DNA of 19,930 bases, taken from NCBI GenBank assembly GCA_019677205.1, contig JAAMXY010000053.1, positions 1 to 19,930 on the forward strand, in the 5' to 3' direction. This stretch comes from Pinguiococcus pyrenoidosus. Taxonomy: Eukaryota; Sar; Pinguiophyceae; Pinguiochrysidales; Pinguiochrysidaceae. Made by a program: the position numbers and the translations under genes. The notes under the pieces were generated by a model, which was not told where the DNA came from, did no database searches, and saw only the letters and a program-made list of their open reading frames with translations. This document shows positions 1 through 9,200 of this stretch, in pieces. How positions within the stretch are numbered: position 1 is the stretch's first letter; the number at the start of each line of letters is the position of its first letter.

Positions 1-339
1 GTTGCGTTCAGCCTCCACATCGAGCCCCCCCTGCATCCTTCAGGGCCTCCCAGACACTACCGATGTGAGCGCTGCAAGTCCGCGACTATCGGAGTTCGTG
101 ACAGAGTCTATCTGTCCACCCACAAGGATCGACAGGAGCACACCTCGAGAAACCCCCTGGCGACCGACAGCCAAACACCGCGAGGACCTCCTTCTCCTGA
201 GGACATGACCGATGAAACTTGCTTCTACTGCAAGGAGAAGGGCCACTGAATCAAGAACTGTCCCAAGCGACCTCCACGCCGAGGCGAGGCCAGGGTCGAA
301 GATACTCCTGCTTGTGGACATCGGCTACATGCGGGCGTG
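1..339 (+). pseudogene. Decayed gag-like zinc-knuckle fragment (retroelement remnant)
   Basis: One frame is open from the first base of the window to a TGA at 247-249, and the same frame continues to a second TGA at 340-342. Around 220-261 it encodes a CX2CX4HX4C zinc knuckle (CFYC, then KEKGH, then IKNC), and a basic Pro/Arg-rich stretch follows. The TGA falls immediately after the knuckle histidine, where gag proteins usually carry an aromatic residue. This combination is typical of the nucleocapsid part of LTR retrotransposon Gag. The fragment has no recognisable protease, reverse transcriptase or integrase after it, so it looks like a broken relic that is also cut by the window edge. It could instead be the last exon of a host zinc-knuckle gene ending at 249. 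Moderate to low confidence. Confidence 0.45.
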
Positions 340-964
340 TGACTGCGCTGGCAGAGGAAGTGCAAGTGTGGCATGGCGTCTCGCGAGTGGTGAGGCGGTG
401 GCCCATCTCTGAGTTGCGCAAGTCTTCGCAAGCATCGATGCACCACTGTAGAAACAGTCCTGCGGATGCAACAGTGGTACTCGCCGGCAGATTCTCGAAA
501 ACGGCGAAGCTGCTGAAGACCAGAATCATGGTGTTCTGCTAGCTGTCGCGAATCCCAGAATCCCCCAACTTCGTAACGTCATTGGCGATTGTCATCTATG
601 AAATATGTTAATAAATTTTAGCAATTGATCGCTGCCACGCATCCAATGCCCTTTCTGGAGATTTGGACCAATTGCGTCGCGCTATCCCATGGAACATGTC
701 AGTTACTCCATACACAGCTCCTCCAACGCTTCGCGATCGTTTCTTTTCATTTCCAAAATCCCAGCCACGCCAATACTACGCTGACGTCAGCCTGCCTGCG
801 TGGGCCCCGAAGCCAATGGCGAAGGGTGCAGTTGCGTCTCCTTATCTTCCCCATAACACAGCTTCAGAGGGTCCCCGATGCGCCTTGTTCCGAAAACGGC
901 AAAGACCCCCCCATTTCCCGCCACAAGCGCTGCTCGAGAGCTCCGAGAAGCCGCTCCAGCCAGC
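340..964. other. Intergenic region upstream of the OTU gene
   Basis: No convincing gene is visible. The ORFs here overlap in several frames and lack recognisable domains. An AT-rich patch at about 590-625 contains AATAAA at 610-615, which could be a polyadenylation signal of whatever lies to the left. The rest presumably holds the promoter and 5' untranslated region of the gene starting at 965. I see no clear TATA box. Confidence 0.4.
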
Positions 965-2500
965 ATGTCTGTCGCCCACGCGCCATCCGGGTAAGTGTTG
1001 GCGCCAGCGCAGCAATCGCATGAGTGAGAGGCCTGACCAGCCGCCGTAGCTACCCTCGAAGCCCGGCGTTGGCCAGAGGCTTAAGGTCCAGGTACTACGA
1101 GGCCTCTCCGCCGCCCAGCGACGTGGGCGCCTACCGCCGCCAGCCTGCGGCGCAGCCGCAGCTCCGCCAGCGGCGAGCAGCTCGGCGGCCGCCGTCGAGT
1201 GAGGTGCGTTGGATAGGTGGCTTTTCCCCTTCGATCCGCTTTTATCCTGGTCTTATCACGCGTTTGTCCCCTCTGCCGCCGCCAAACCTGGTAGCGCACT
1301 GGCCTTCCGTCGGTGTATGCGGACGCTTCCTACGCCCGCGGAGATCATGGGGCACTCAAGGCTCGGAGGCGGGCTCGCGAGGGCGCGTACCTGAAGCCCA
1401 AGGCGAAGCTCCAGCCGACGGAAGCGGGGCTCACGACGCCACCTGCGGAGGCGGCGTTTGTGTACACGCAGTCCACGACGCAGCGACGCCGTCTGGCGGC
1501 CAGCCTGAACGCCAGGGATTGGGAGGAGGACGGCCGCGACGAGGAGTCCCCCAGATTCGTGGACGTGATGCGCAGGGAGTTCCGCGCGGAGCATTCCTTG
1601 CCGGCCGCCAAGCTGCGCAGCAGGCGGGCCGACTTGCGGCCGGCCAAGCTGGGCGAGGGTTCCATGCCGGACGTCGAGCGAGTGCGCGCACCGCCGGTGC
1701 GGAAGCCAGCCGAGAGGCCGCTGTCGGCGGACAGGAGGGTGAGGCAGAAGGACAAGGACGAGGCCTTGGAGGAGTCGGAGCAGTCGGACAGGACGTCCTC
1801 CACGGACGCCTCGTCCGACGACACGGACGCGATGAGCAGCTGCATCGGCTTTGGGCGCTTCTTCCGAAGGAACTACTCCCGAGACGAGCCGCGGCTGGAC
1901 GACATCGTCCCAAGCCAGGAGGCGCCCGCCACCACCTGCGTCACCTGCGACAAGTGCGACAGCCGAGATCACCGCACGGAGGACTGTCCCCACTTCCGCA
2001 AGGCGCGCGAGGATCACCCCGACGCGCAGCCCCGCAAGACCCTCGCCGACGTCTGCAGCGGAGGCAACTTCGTGCTGCGGAGTGCCGACGTGGTGCATCA
2101 GCCCGGCGACGGCTCCTGCCTGTTCCACTCCCTGTCCTACGGCCTGGGGCAGGGCATGAGCGCGTCGGCGCTGCGCCAGAGGATCTGCTCCTTCATCCTT
2201 GCCAATCCGGATCTGGAGGTGGCGGAGACGCCCATCCGAGACTGGATCAAGTGGGACACGGGCCGCGACGTCAAGTCCTACGCGCGCAGCATGAGCCGCA
2301 CCGGAGCTTGGGGCGGGGGCATCGAGATGGTGGCCTTCAGCCACATGCACAAGTGCAACGTCCACGTCTACGAGAGGAGGTCCGGCCTGGGCTACAAGCG
2401 CATCTCCTGCTTCGACTACCCGAAGGCGGGATCCAGGACCGTCCACGTGCTGTACGGAGGCGGCGTGCACTACGACGCGCTGCGGCCACGGTCGAGCTGA
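965..2500 (+). CDS. OTU-family cysteine protease (deubiquitinase) with CCHC zinc knuckle
   Basis: The spliced model has exons 965-990, 1092-1203 and 1295-2500 (447 residues). Intron 1 has donor GTAAGT and phase 2. Intron 2 has donor GTGCGT and phase 0. Both close in frame. The start was chosen because the long third exon has an in-frame stop at 1292 and no early Met, and the only Met that splices into it is at 965. The N-terminal half is basic, acidic and Ser-rich, and probably disordered. A CX2CX4HX4C knuckle lies at Cys264, Cys267, His272 and Cys277. The OTU domain begins near residue 312 with GDGSCLFHSL (Asp318, catalytic Cys321) and ends with HYD (catalytic His438). OTU enzymes cleave ubiquitin chains, usually in the cytosol or nucleus. 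The knuckle could bind nucleic acid or a partner protein. Family assignment is firm; substrate and the exact first exon are inferred. The gene converges on the acyltransferase gene with a 54-base gap. Confidence 0.85.
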
Positions 2501-2554
2501 GAGGGCGAGATGGCGTGGAGCGTGCGAAGCGCCGAAAGGAGCATGATTATCGCG

Positions 2555-3888
2555 TTAACTCGCTTCGCCTCGGAGACCCCAGGGCTCTATTCGAGTCTTG
2601 AAAGCAGCGACGAAGTCGTCCGGAGACTGGTACTTTTCAGGTGGCCACAAGTGAATCCGCACGTCCCGCGCCTTGGGCATCGGGTACGGCTTGCCGGCCT
2701 GCCAGATATGCTCCGTGCCGTACAAGCCCACCATCTGGATCGCAGCATCGGCCCGCTTCGAGAACGAGTACGGCCCAGGATATACCCTGCAACGAGAGAG
2801 AGAGAAAGAGAGAAAGAGAGAGAGAGAAAGAAAGAGAGGCGCAGAGAGCGGGCGGGAGAGAAAGAGCACGAGTCAGAAACCGGGGGGGGGCTCAACGTGT
2901 CGGTAGAAACGCCTTGCATCCAGCAGCCAACAGAGCACGGGAGTACCTTTGGAGACCCTGCCAAGGTCGTGGGTTCAGCTGCCCCTCGGGCAAGATGGCG
3001 AGATCCGTCTTGCTCTGCAGGATGCCGATGCCCGCCATGTACATCCGCCGAAAGGACGAAGTATCGTAAACGTTTTCATTCCCGCTTCCCGTGTTCTCCA
3101 TCGCGACGGGCACCATGCTAGCTCAGCAAACAAGCAACCAAGACGTGTGAGCACCTCTCCTCTTGTGACCTGCGGGCCTCATCCCGTCATCTTACCCACA
3201 CGACCGGCCGAACAGCTTGAAGAGGGGATTCTTCTCGAGGCCCTGCCAGTAGATCACCCTTGGCCACATGCTGCGGCGTCGACAGAGCTTGGGCGCGGCG
3301 GCCAGCACCGCGAAGAAGTCGGCGTTGCTGATGTGATTTGAGCTCCAGAGCAGCAGTCCGTCCTTCGCAGTGGTCAGCAACGTGCCAATTGCCACTCTCG
3401 GGTCCGCGGTGTTACGCTACCTCGTCCGTGGGCATCCGCCCCGAGATCTGGAGAGAGAACGCCAACGGCGACAGGAAGCGGACCCAGTGGCAGATGGCCT
3501 TCAGGCACCAGCTCTCTCTCCGACGCCGCGACAGCAGCCGCACTTTCTCCAAGAGATACAGCGGCGCCACAATGAACGGCATCATGGCCGCCGCCAGCGT
3601 GATAAAGCTAGCCTACGCGCGTGGAAGCTGAGCCAACGCGCTTGGGAGAGGCCGGCCTTCTCAAGTGCTTACCACTCCTAAGGACTGCAAAGGCTGCACG
3701 AGGCGCGGAAGCGGCTCAGGAGGGCTATACAACGTGTCTTCTGCCGAGATGGCCGCCTGTCGGGGCAGGAAAAGGCGGTTTTTGTCGGAAATCCGTCCGG
3801 CGTGTCGGAAGTTCCGGACGTTGTGCGGTCTGTGCGCCACGAGGGCCGTCGTGACGACGAGGCCGCCGAGGCGCAGGACCCAGCGCAT
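2555..3888 (-). CDS. PlsC/LPLAT-type glycerophospholipid acyltransferase
   Basis: Five exons read on the minus strand: 3888-3673, 3612-3421, 3362-3196, 3117-2947 and 2786-2555, giving 325 residues. Donors are GTAAGC, GTAGCG, GTAAGA and GTACTC, and every phase matches. Residues 3-18 are hydrophobic (signal or anchor), and a second hydrophobic helix lies at about 73-93. The acyltransferase motif I, HX4D, is seen as NHISNAD with His146 and Asp151. Motif III appears as LPEGQLN with PEG at 235-237. The C-terminal part has the usual FSKRAD and GLYGTEHIW blocks. Such enzymes transfer an acyl chain from acyl-CoA or acyl-ACP to a lysophospholipid or glycerol phosphate at a membrane. The family is clear, but whether the substrate is lysophosphatidate or another lysolipid, and whether it sits in the ER or plastid, cannot be decided. 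The length is close to that of plain LPAAT enzymes. Confidence 0.82.
2794..2866. repeat. GA/CT-rich microsatellite in intron 4 of the acyltransferase gene
   Basis: The plus strand is almost pure purine, built of GA and GAAA steps interrupted by a short GC-rich break near 2839-2853. On the minus strand it forms the long pyrimidine tract directly upstream of the acceptor TTGCAG at 2787. It therefore probably doubles as the polypyrimidine tract for splicing, and it explains why this intron (160 bases) is the longest in the window. Confidence 0.85.
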
Positions 3889-4175
3889 CGTTGTCTAGCT
3901 GGCACAGGCACTTTCGGCGAAATTCAAATGCGCAGTGACGCCTGAGAGCGGAGTTTTGGAGAAGAAGCGCTCTTGAATGCGTACCCAAGTACGGATCACA
4001 AGACACCAAGTATTTCACCTTTAGCAGATTCAAATATAGCTGGGTTGAACTACTGATTCAGCAAGATTCACAGCCGAGAGAAAGTATGTAGTCTTTATAG
4101 TTGTTATGTTTATTGAAAACAATGAAGAAACGGCTCGGCGGCCGTTCAGAAATGGGTTTGGCGACTCGCTGGAAA

Positions 4176-4200
4176 GGGTTTGGTTTGGTTTGGTTTGGTG
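4176..4200. repeat. Short GGTTT tandem repeat
   Basis: About five consecutive GGTTT units lie in the divergent intergenic region. Motifs of this general kind resemble telomere-like or G-rich promoter sequence, but the array is short and could be plain slippage. Confidence 0.7.
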
Positions 4201-4496
4201 TGGACGGCGCCGTGTCTCTCTCCACCAACACCTACATCTTGGTCGAGTCATGGCAGTCACCTCAACCCCCAAAATGTCACGCGAATGCCAGCGCGCTAGT
4301 ACGGGAGACAGAGCAAGCAAGAGCGAATCGCGCGCAGCGCTCCAGCCCAGTAGCAAGCAAGCAAAGCACCGCCGACGATTCAAGCAGCCCAACGCACCCG
4401 CGTGCGCCACACTCTTCTCGTCCGGCGCCAAGGTACTCCATCCAGAATCCTCAGGCGCATGAAGCTGAGCTTCGTTCGAGCGCTCTTCTGCGTTCT

Positions 4497-4541
4497 GGCT
4501 TTCTCGCTTTCTCCCTTTCTTGCTTTCTCGCTTTCTCGTTG
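4497..4541. repeat. CTTTCTCG-type pyrimidine tract
   Basis: A run of CTTTCTCG, CTTTCTCC and CTTTCTTG units forms an imperfect tandem pyrimidine tract about 215 bases upstream of the EGF gene start. CT-rich tracts near starts can act as promoter or initiator-proximal elements. Here the role is inferred only from position. Confidence 0.65.
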
Positions 4542-4755
4542 GCTGATTCACGCGGATACCGGTTTGCGGAGTCCCCGCCAACCATCGCCTGTACGCCTGT
4601 AGAATGCCAGTCGAAGATCGAAGAAGGATCCGATTCGGGATCGATATTCTTCGTTCCCGCCACAAATTCAAACGTGGCGCCGCGGAGTCCCTTTACATCT
4701 CTCAACCCCGCTAGCGAGCGCCACTGCCGTATGCTGCACTCTGCGGTCTGCGAGT

Positions 4756-7700
4756 ATGCGGTGGCGCGTGTTGTGCATCGCTGCGCTCTGCCAGCGCTCC
4801 GCGGCGCAGTGCCACAACAAGTGCAGCGGTCGCGGCACTTGCGATATCTTCGGCCACTGCAGCTGTTACGCCGGCTACGAAGGTGTTGTGGTGTTTGTCA
4901 TCAAAGCGTGCTATCACCAGCACGACCGTGGCAGATTTGACAGCCGAAGCCCTTCGCTATGATGCGTCGCAGGCGCCGACTGCTCGCGCCGCAGCTGTCC
5001 GAAAGGGCTGGCGTGGCTCGGCGACTTCAGCGCCGACGAGACTGCGCACACCACGGAGGTACTGAGAGACGTCGCGAGCCTTGAGACGCTCGTGATCTGT
5101 GCTTCATCTTTGACGCAACAACTAAAAGATCCCGATGTGGCCCAAAGGTCGAATGCAGTGGCGTGGGCAAGTGCGACGCCTTGAGCGGACAGTGCGTATG
5201 TCGCAGCGGCTTTGAGGGTCGCGCCTGCGAGCGGTTGGCCTGTCCTCGCAATGGCGTCACTGGCGCCGTGTGCAGTGGCCACGGCCGCTGCATGGCTTTG
5301 CAACAGGCGGCGCAGCTGCGCGACGGCGGCGCGCTGAACTACAGCGCCGCTTACACCGGCGTTTGGGATGCGCAGCGCATCTTCGGCTGCGTATGTGACT
5401 TTCCGTTCCACTCCTACGACTGCTCGCAACGCCTCTGCCTCCAGAGCTTCGACCCGCGAGTGGCCACTGCGCCGCGGTATGAGAGCGTCCAACTCTCGTG
5501 CCGATGCGCCACCACCTGCAGCGGCGCTCTGCGACTGAAGTTCCGCGGCAAAAGCTCTGACGCCATCCCACATGACGCCAGCGCGGCAGAAGTGGCAGCA
5601 GCGGTCATGGACCTGGATGGCGTCACTGGCTTCGCCAGTGGCTTCGCGACGCCGCCGGTCACCGCGAGTTTTTCCAGTGGCGCCGCAGTCTGCGGCGCCA
5701 GCGAAGTGGTGACGACGATCAACTTTCTGCACGACGCCGGAGATCTGCCGGCGCTTCTGGTGGAGAGAGGCACGTTGGTGTCGTCGAGTGGTGTGGAACC
5801 TAGTGTGGCGTTCCGCACGGAGCAGAGCGTGAGTTGCAGCGCGTGCGTCGGCTGCCAAGGTACCTTGGTGTTGCAGCACGAACGCGGTTTCACGACGCCA
5901 CTGGACCTGCGCAGCGTCACTGCGGCGCAGATGCAGAGCGCTTTGGAAGCGCTGCCGCATCTTGATGTTGGCCAGGTGACGGTGGGCATGGCCGGCGCTC
6001 TGTGTCAAAACGGGGTCGACAACGCCGCCGTCGTGACGTTCGTGATGGACATGGGAAACCAGCCGCTGCTTCAGCTGCACTGGGGTCTCTCCGCAGGCAC
6101 TGCGCAGGTGCAAGTCACTGGAAACGACGGTGACGCCGGCAGCGCCGGCGTGTGCGCCAACATCGGTACCTGCGACTTCAGCAGCGGCGTCTGCGACTGT
6201 CCCACCGAGTTTCTGGGCGCCAGCCACCGCTTCGACTGGGAGAGGCGCGACTGCGGCCGTCCCGCGTACAACACCAGTCAGTGGAGCGGCGTCGAGAAGT
6301 GTCCGGGCTATCTGGACAAAACCACCGGCGCAGCCTTTACGCGCCACAACCGTCGTGCAGTGCTGTTCCACGAGAGAGGCGACGGCGCCGGCGTCGTCGC
6401 CAGATTCGCCATGTGGCGGCAGGTGCTGTTGGACACGGACAACTTCTTCGCGCCGGTGTTTTTCCAGCCGGCAACGACGCAGAGCAACAAGCACATCTTC
6501 CAGCTGGACCTGGACGTTCGTCAGCTATATTTCACCGACGCCGAAGCGCCAGGCATCTTCCGCGTCGCGCACCCTTTGGACGACCCCGGCGCGGCCGCCG
6601 TCTTAGTGCTCAACACCGGCGCAGACGTGGCCACCGGCCTGGCGCTGGACCTGCGCGTGGGGAAGAGACGGCTGTGGTTCTCCGTCGCTGGCGCCGACGG
6701 CGTCCAGGATGGAAAGCTCTTCTTCGTGGAAATGGACAGCGGCGCCGCCACCGAAGTCACCGCGGCGCTCGCGACGCCGCTGACAGACCCCGAAGGCCTG
6801 GCCCTGGACCTGGACAGCGACTTGCTGTACTGGGTGGACAGCGGCGCCAACGGCGCGCTGGACGGCGCGCTGTTTCGAGCAGAGCTAGACGCATTGGAGG
6901 CTCTTCAGATGCAGACGCCGTTGCAAGTGCAGAGCTACGATGGGACGCAGTTCTTGCAAGATCCCGTGTCGGTCGCGCTGGACCTGCAGACGCAGCAGGC
7001 CTTCGTGGCGGACGCCGCCAGCGTGTGGCGTCTCCAGTTCCTGCGCCACCCCAGTCACCTGCGGCAGGTGCTGCCCACCCAACTGTACGACAGCTTTGAC
7101 AGCGGCGCAAAGACGCCTCTCAGCGGCGTCGAGCAGCTGTTGATAGACAAAGACACCGACGAACTTCTGTTCCTCAACACGGCGCCGCCCAGGATCCTCA
7201 AGGCGCCCTTGAGCCCCGCCACCGACGCCAGCCACGGCAGTCAGTACCAATTGGTGAGGGACGCCGTCAGCGCCCTGACCGTCGACAGCGACTTCGGCAC
7301 CGCTGGCGCGGTGAGCCCCTTGACAGAACCCGCCGCCTTCGTGGTGGACTTCGGGCGCGGCCCGCCGCAGCAGGACTACGTAGAGTGCTTCGGGCACGGC
7401 CGCTGCCTCGGCGCCGCTGGCAACTTCCAGTGCCGCTGCTTCGACGGCTGGTTCGGCAACTGCAACATGGCGCACTGTCCCAAAGGGCCGGCGTGGTTCG
7501 ACGAGGCCTTCCAAGATGACGTGGCGCATGCACGATTGGATGCGTGCTCCAACCGAGGCACCTGTGACTACGCCACCGGCAGCTGCCGCTGCGACAGCGG
7601 CTTCGAAGGCGCCGCATGCGAGAGACTCAAGTGCCCCCAAACCGCCGAGACGGGCGTCGAGTGTAGTGGGCATGGCAAGTGCCGCACCATGCGACAGCTG

Positions 7701-9116
7701 GCTAGCAACGCCAGCGCCTCGGAAAGCTACGTCTACGGCGACGTGGCCGCAAGTTGGGACGCTGACCGCGTCACTGGTTGCCTCTGCGACGATCGGGGCT
7801 TCGCCACCGAAACGTCGACACCGTTCAACCTTCAGCGCTTCGCCAAATATGCGGGGTATGATTGCTCGAGGAAAGAGTGTCCCGTGGGGGACAATCCCTC
7901 TGCGCAGAGCATTCGGGAAGTCACCACCGTCGCCTGCACCGCCGCGACGCCCGGAGGTGTCCAATTGGTGCTCGGCTTTGATGCCGCGGAGACAGCCGCT
8001 CTGGCTGGTACCGCCACCGAGGCCGACGTTGGGGCCGCGCTGCTTGCGCTGGAAAGCATCACGGCCGTCACTGTGGCTTCTACCAACCCCGCCGGCGCAT
8101 GGTGCTCAGCGGGCGGGTAAGATTGTGTCTCCTGTCTTCCTGTAGTTGCGCGATGATTTCCAAGGCCATGTATTTGCACCCCGTTTTTGAGTATGGTTCT
8201 TTGGGCCTTGACACTTCTTTCGTCGTCGCTCAACCTAAACCAGAACAACGGTACTGACGGCGACGGTGGACTCGGCGAAAGGCTCCGTGCCGAATCTTTC
8301 GTACCGCGTCCTCTCCGGAGCGGCGTCGGTAGCCTTCTCTGAGACAGACACCGGAACGCGGGGCACTTGGAGAGACCGAGAAGTACAAGCGATGACCTGC
8401 ACGGCCGCAGCCCCGGGGGCGGTGCAACTTGTGCTGGGCTTCCGAGGTAATCCAAGCAATCGTCAGGAGGGCCGACGTGAGCACGGAAAGAGAGACGCAA
8501 ACTTGACGACTGCTTGGGCGTGCATCGCTCAGGGAAATACACGGCGGCGATTGCTGGGACTGCCAACGAGGAGGCTATCGAAGCAGCAGTGGATGACCTC
8601 CCTACGATCGGCAACGTCGCGATCACGTCTTCAAGCAGCGGCGCCGCATTCTGCGACGCATTGGGCAGCGTCACGCTCGCTATCCAGTTCATCTCTGAGC
8701 ACGGAGACTTGCCCGCGCTCGACCACATCGTCCTCTCCGGGACGGCCACCATTTCTGTGTCTGAAACCGTCGCTGGTAAGCTCGCCGTTTGTTTACTCAT
8801 CGCCAACCAACCAACCTCCAGGAGCATGCTTATCTTGTCGCTGTTGTGTTGCACGCACACGAGGGAGCAAGCAAACTGCGGAATGCTCAGGCAACGGCAT
8901 CTGTGACTACTCTACCGGTAGGGCTGCCAGGCCAAAAGGAAACGAAGCCCTTCGCAATCGAGTCAGTTTAAGCTGACAGGGCGTTTTGGATTTCTCTGCT
9001 TCTGTGTCTGAATCTAAAAAGGAATCTGCAGATGCTTCGCGGGATGGTCGTCATCCGACGGGAGCGGAGGCCGCGGTCTGCGAAACGATTGTGGCTACCA
9101 GTCCCTGCCGATGTGA
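4756..9116 (+). CDS. Secreted multi-EGF / YWTD-propeller protein with duplicated architecture
   Basis: Seven exons (4756-4882, 4973-5058, 5148-8116, 8244-8446, 8533-8775, 8864-8917, 9022-9116) encode about 1258 residues. All six introns are GT-AG with matching phases. Residues 1-18 form a signal peptide. EGF-like modules of the form CSxxGxCDxxxGxCxCxxGFEGxxC start near residues 19, 72, 406, 818, 869 and 1215, with shorter CSGHGxC segments between some of them. Residues about 504-796 carry LYFTD and LLYWVDS blocks, as in LDL-receptor class B (YWTD) propellers. Four unassigned modules of about 100 residues lie near 183-299, 300-398, 995-1096 and 1106-1210. The protein ends in SSDGSGGRG and NDCGY blocks, with no membrane anchor, so it should be secreted or wall-associated. 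The ligand is unknown. EGF and propeller assignments are good; an adhesion or matrix role is inference. The third exon, at 2969 bases, is unusually long for this locus. Confidence 0.85.
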
Positions 9117-9200
9117 AGCTGCACCACTTGGGAAAGGGGAAACGCAGCAGGCCACGAAGTGACACACGGACACGGAGACGTCAAAGTCTTCAACTAAGAG
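9117..9200. other. Short convergent intergenic spacer
   Basis: Only 84 bases separate the stop of the EGF gene on the plus strand from the stop of the helicase gene on the minus strand. The two 3' untranslated regions must therefore overlap or be very short. No terminator or canonical AATAAA is seen inside the spacer. Confidence 0.6.

Larger units (their letters stand above)
3889..4755. promoter_or_regulatory. Divergent upstream region between acyltransferase and EGF genes
   Basis: This 867-base gap separates two genes transcribed away from each other, so it should contain both promoters and 5' leaders. Long ORFs cross it on both strands but show no domain or compositional support. It holds several simple repeats: GGTTT units at 4176-4200, AGCAAG steps at about 4312-4370, and a CTTTCTCG-type pyrimidine tract at about 4497-4541. 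TTCAAA occurs at 3923, 4029 and 4667. No definite core promoter element was recognised. Confidence 0.45.

Noticed and set aside
1024-2601. Open frame of 525 codons on the plus strand overlapping the OTU gene
   Set aside because: Only its first part (1092-1203) is used, as exon 2 of the OTU gene. The rest is an Arg/Gly/Ala-rich shadow of the OTU frame with no domain.
4176-4200. GGTTT array considered as an internal telomeric repeat
   Set aside because: Only about five units, flanked by ordinary intergenic sequence and too short to claim a telomere relic.
4030-4671. Open frame of 213 codons on the minus strand upstream of the acyltransferase
   Set aside because: It crosses simple repeats, has no domain, and cannot be joined sensibly to the acyltransferase, which already has a plausible start.
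4914-6494. Open frame of 526 codons antisense to the EGF gene
   Set aside because: It mirrors GC-rich codons of a convincing EGF coding exon, has His/Ala/Arg-rich composition and no recognisable domain.
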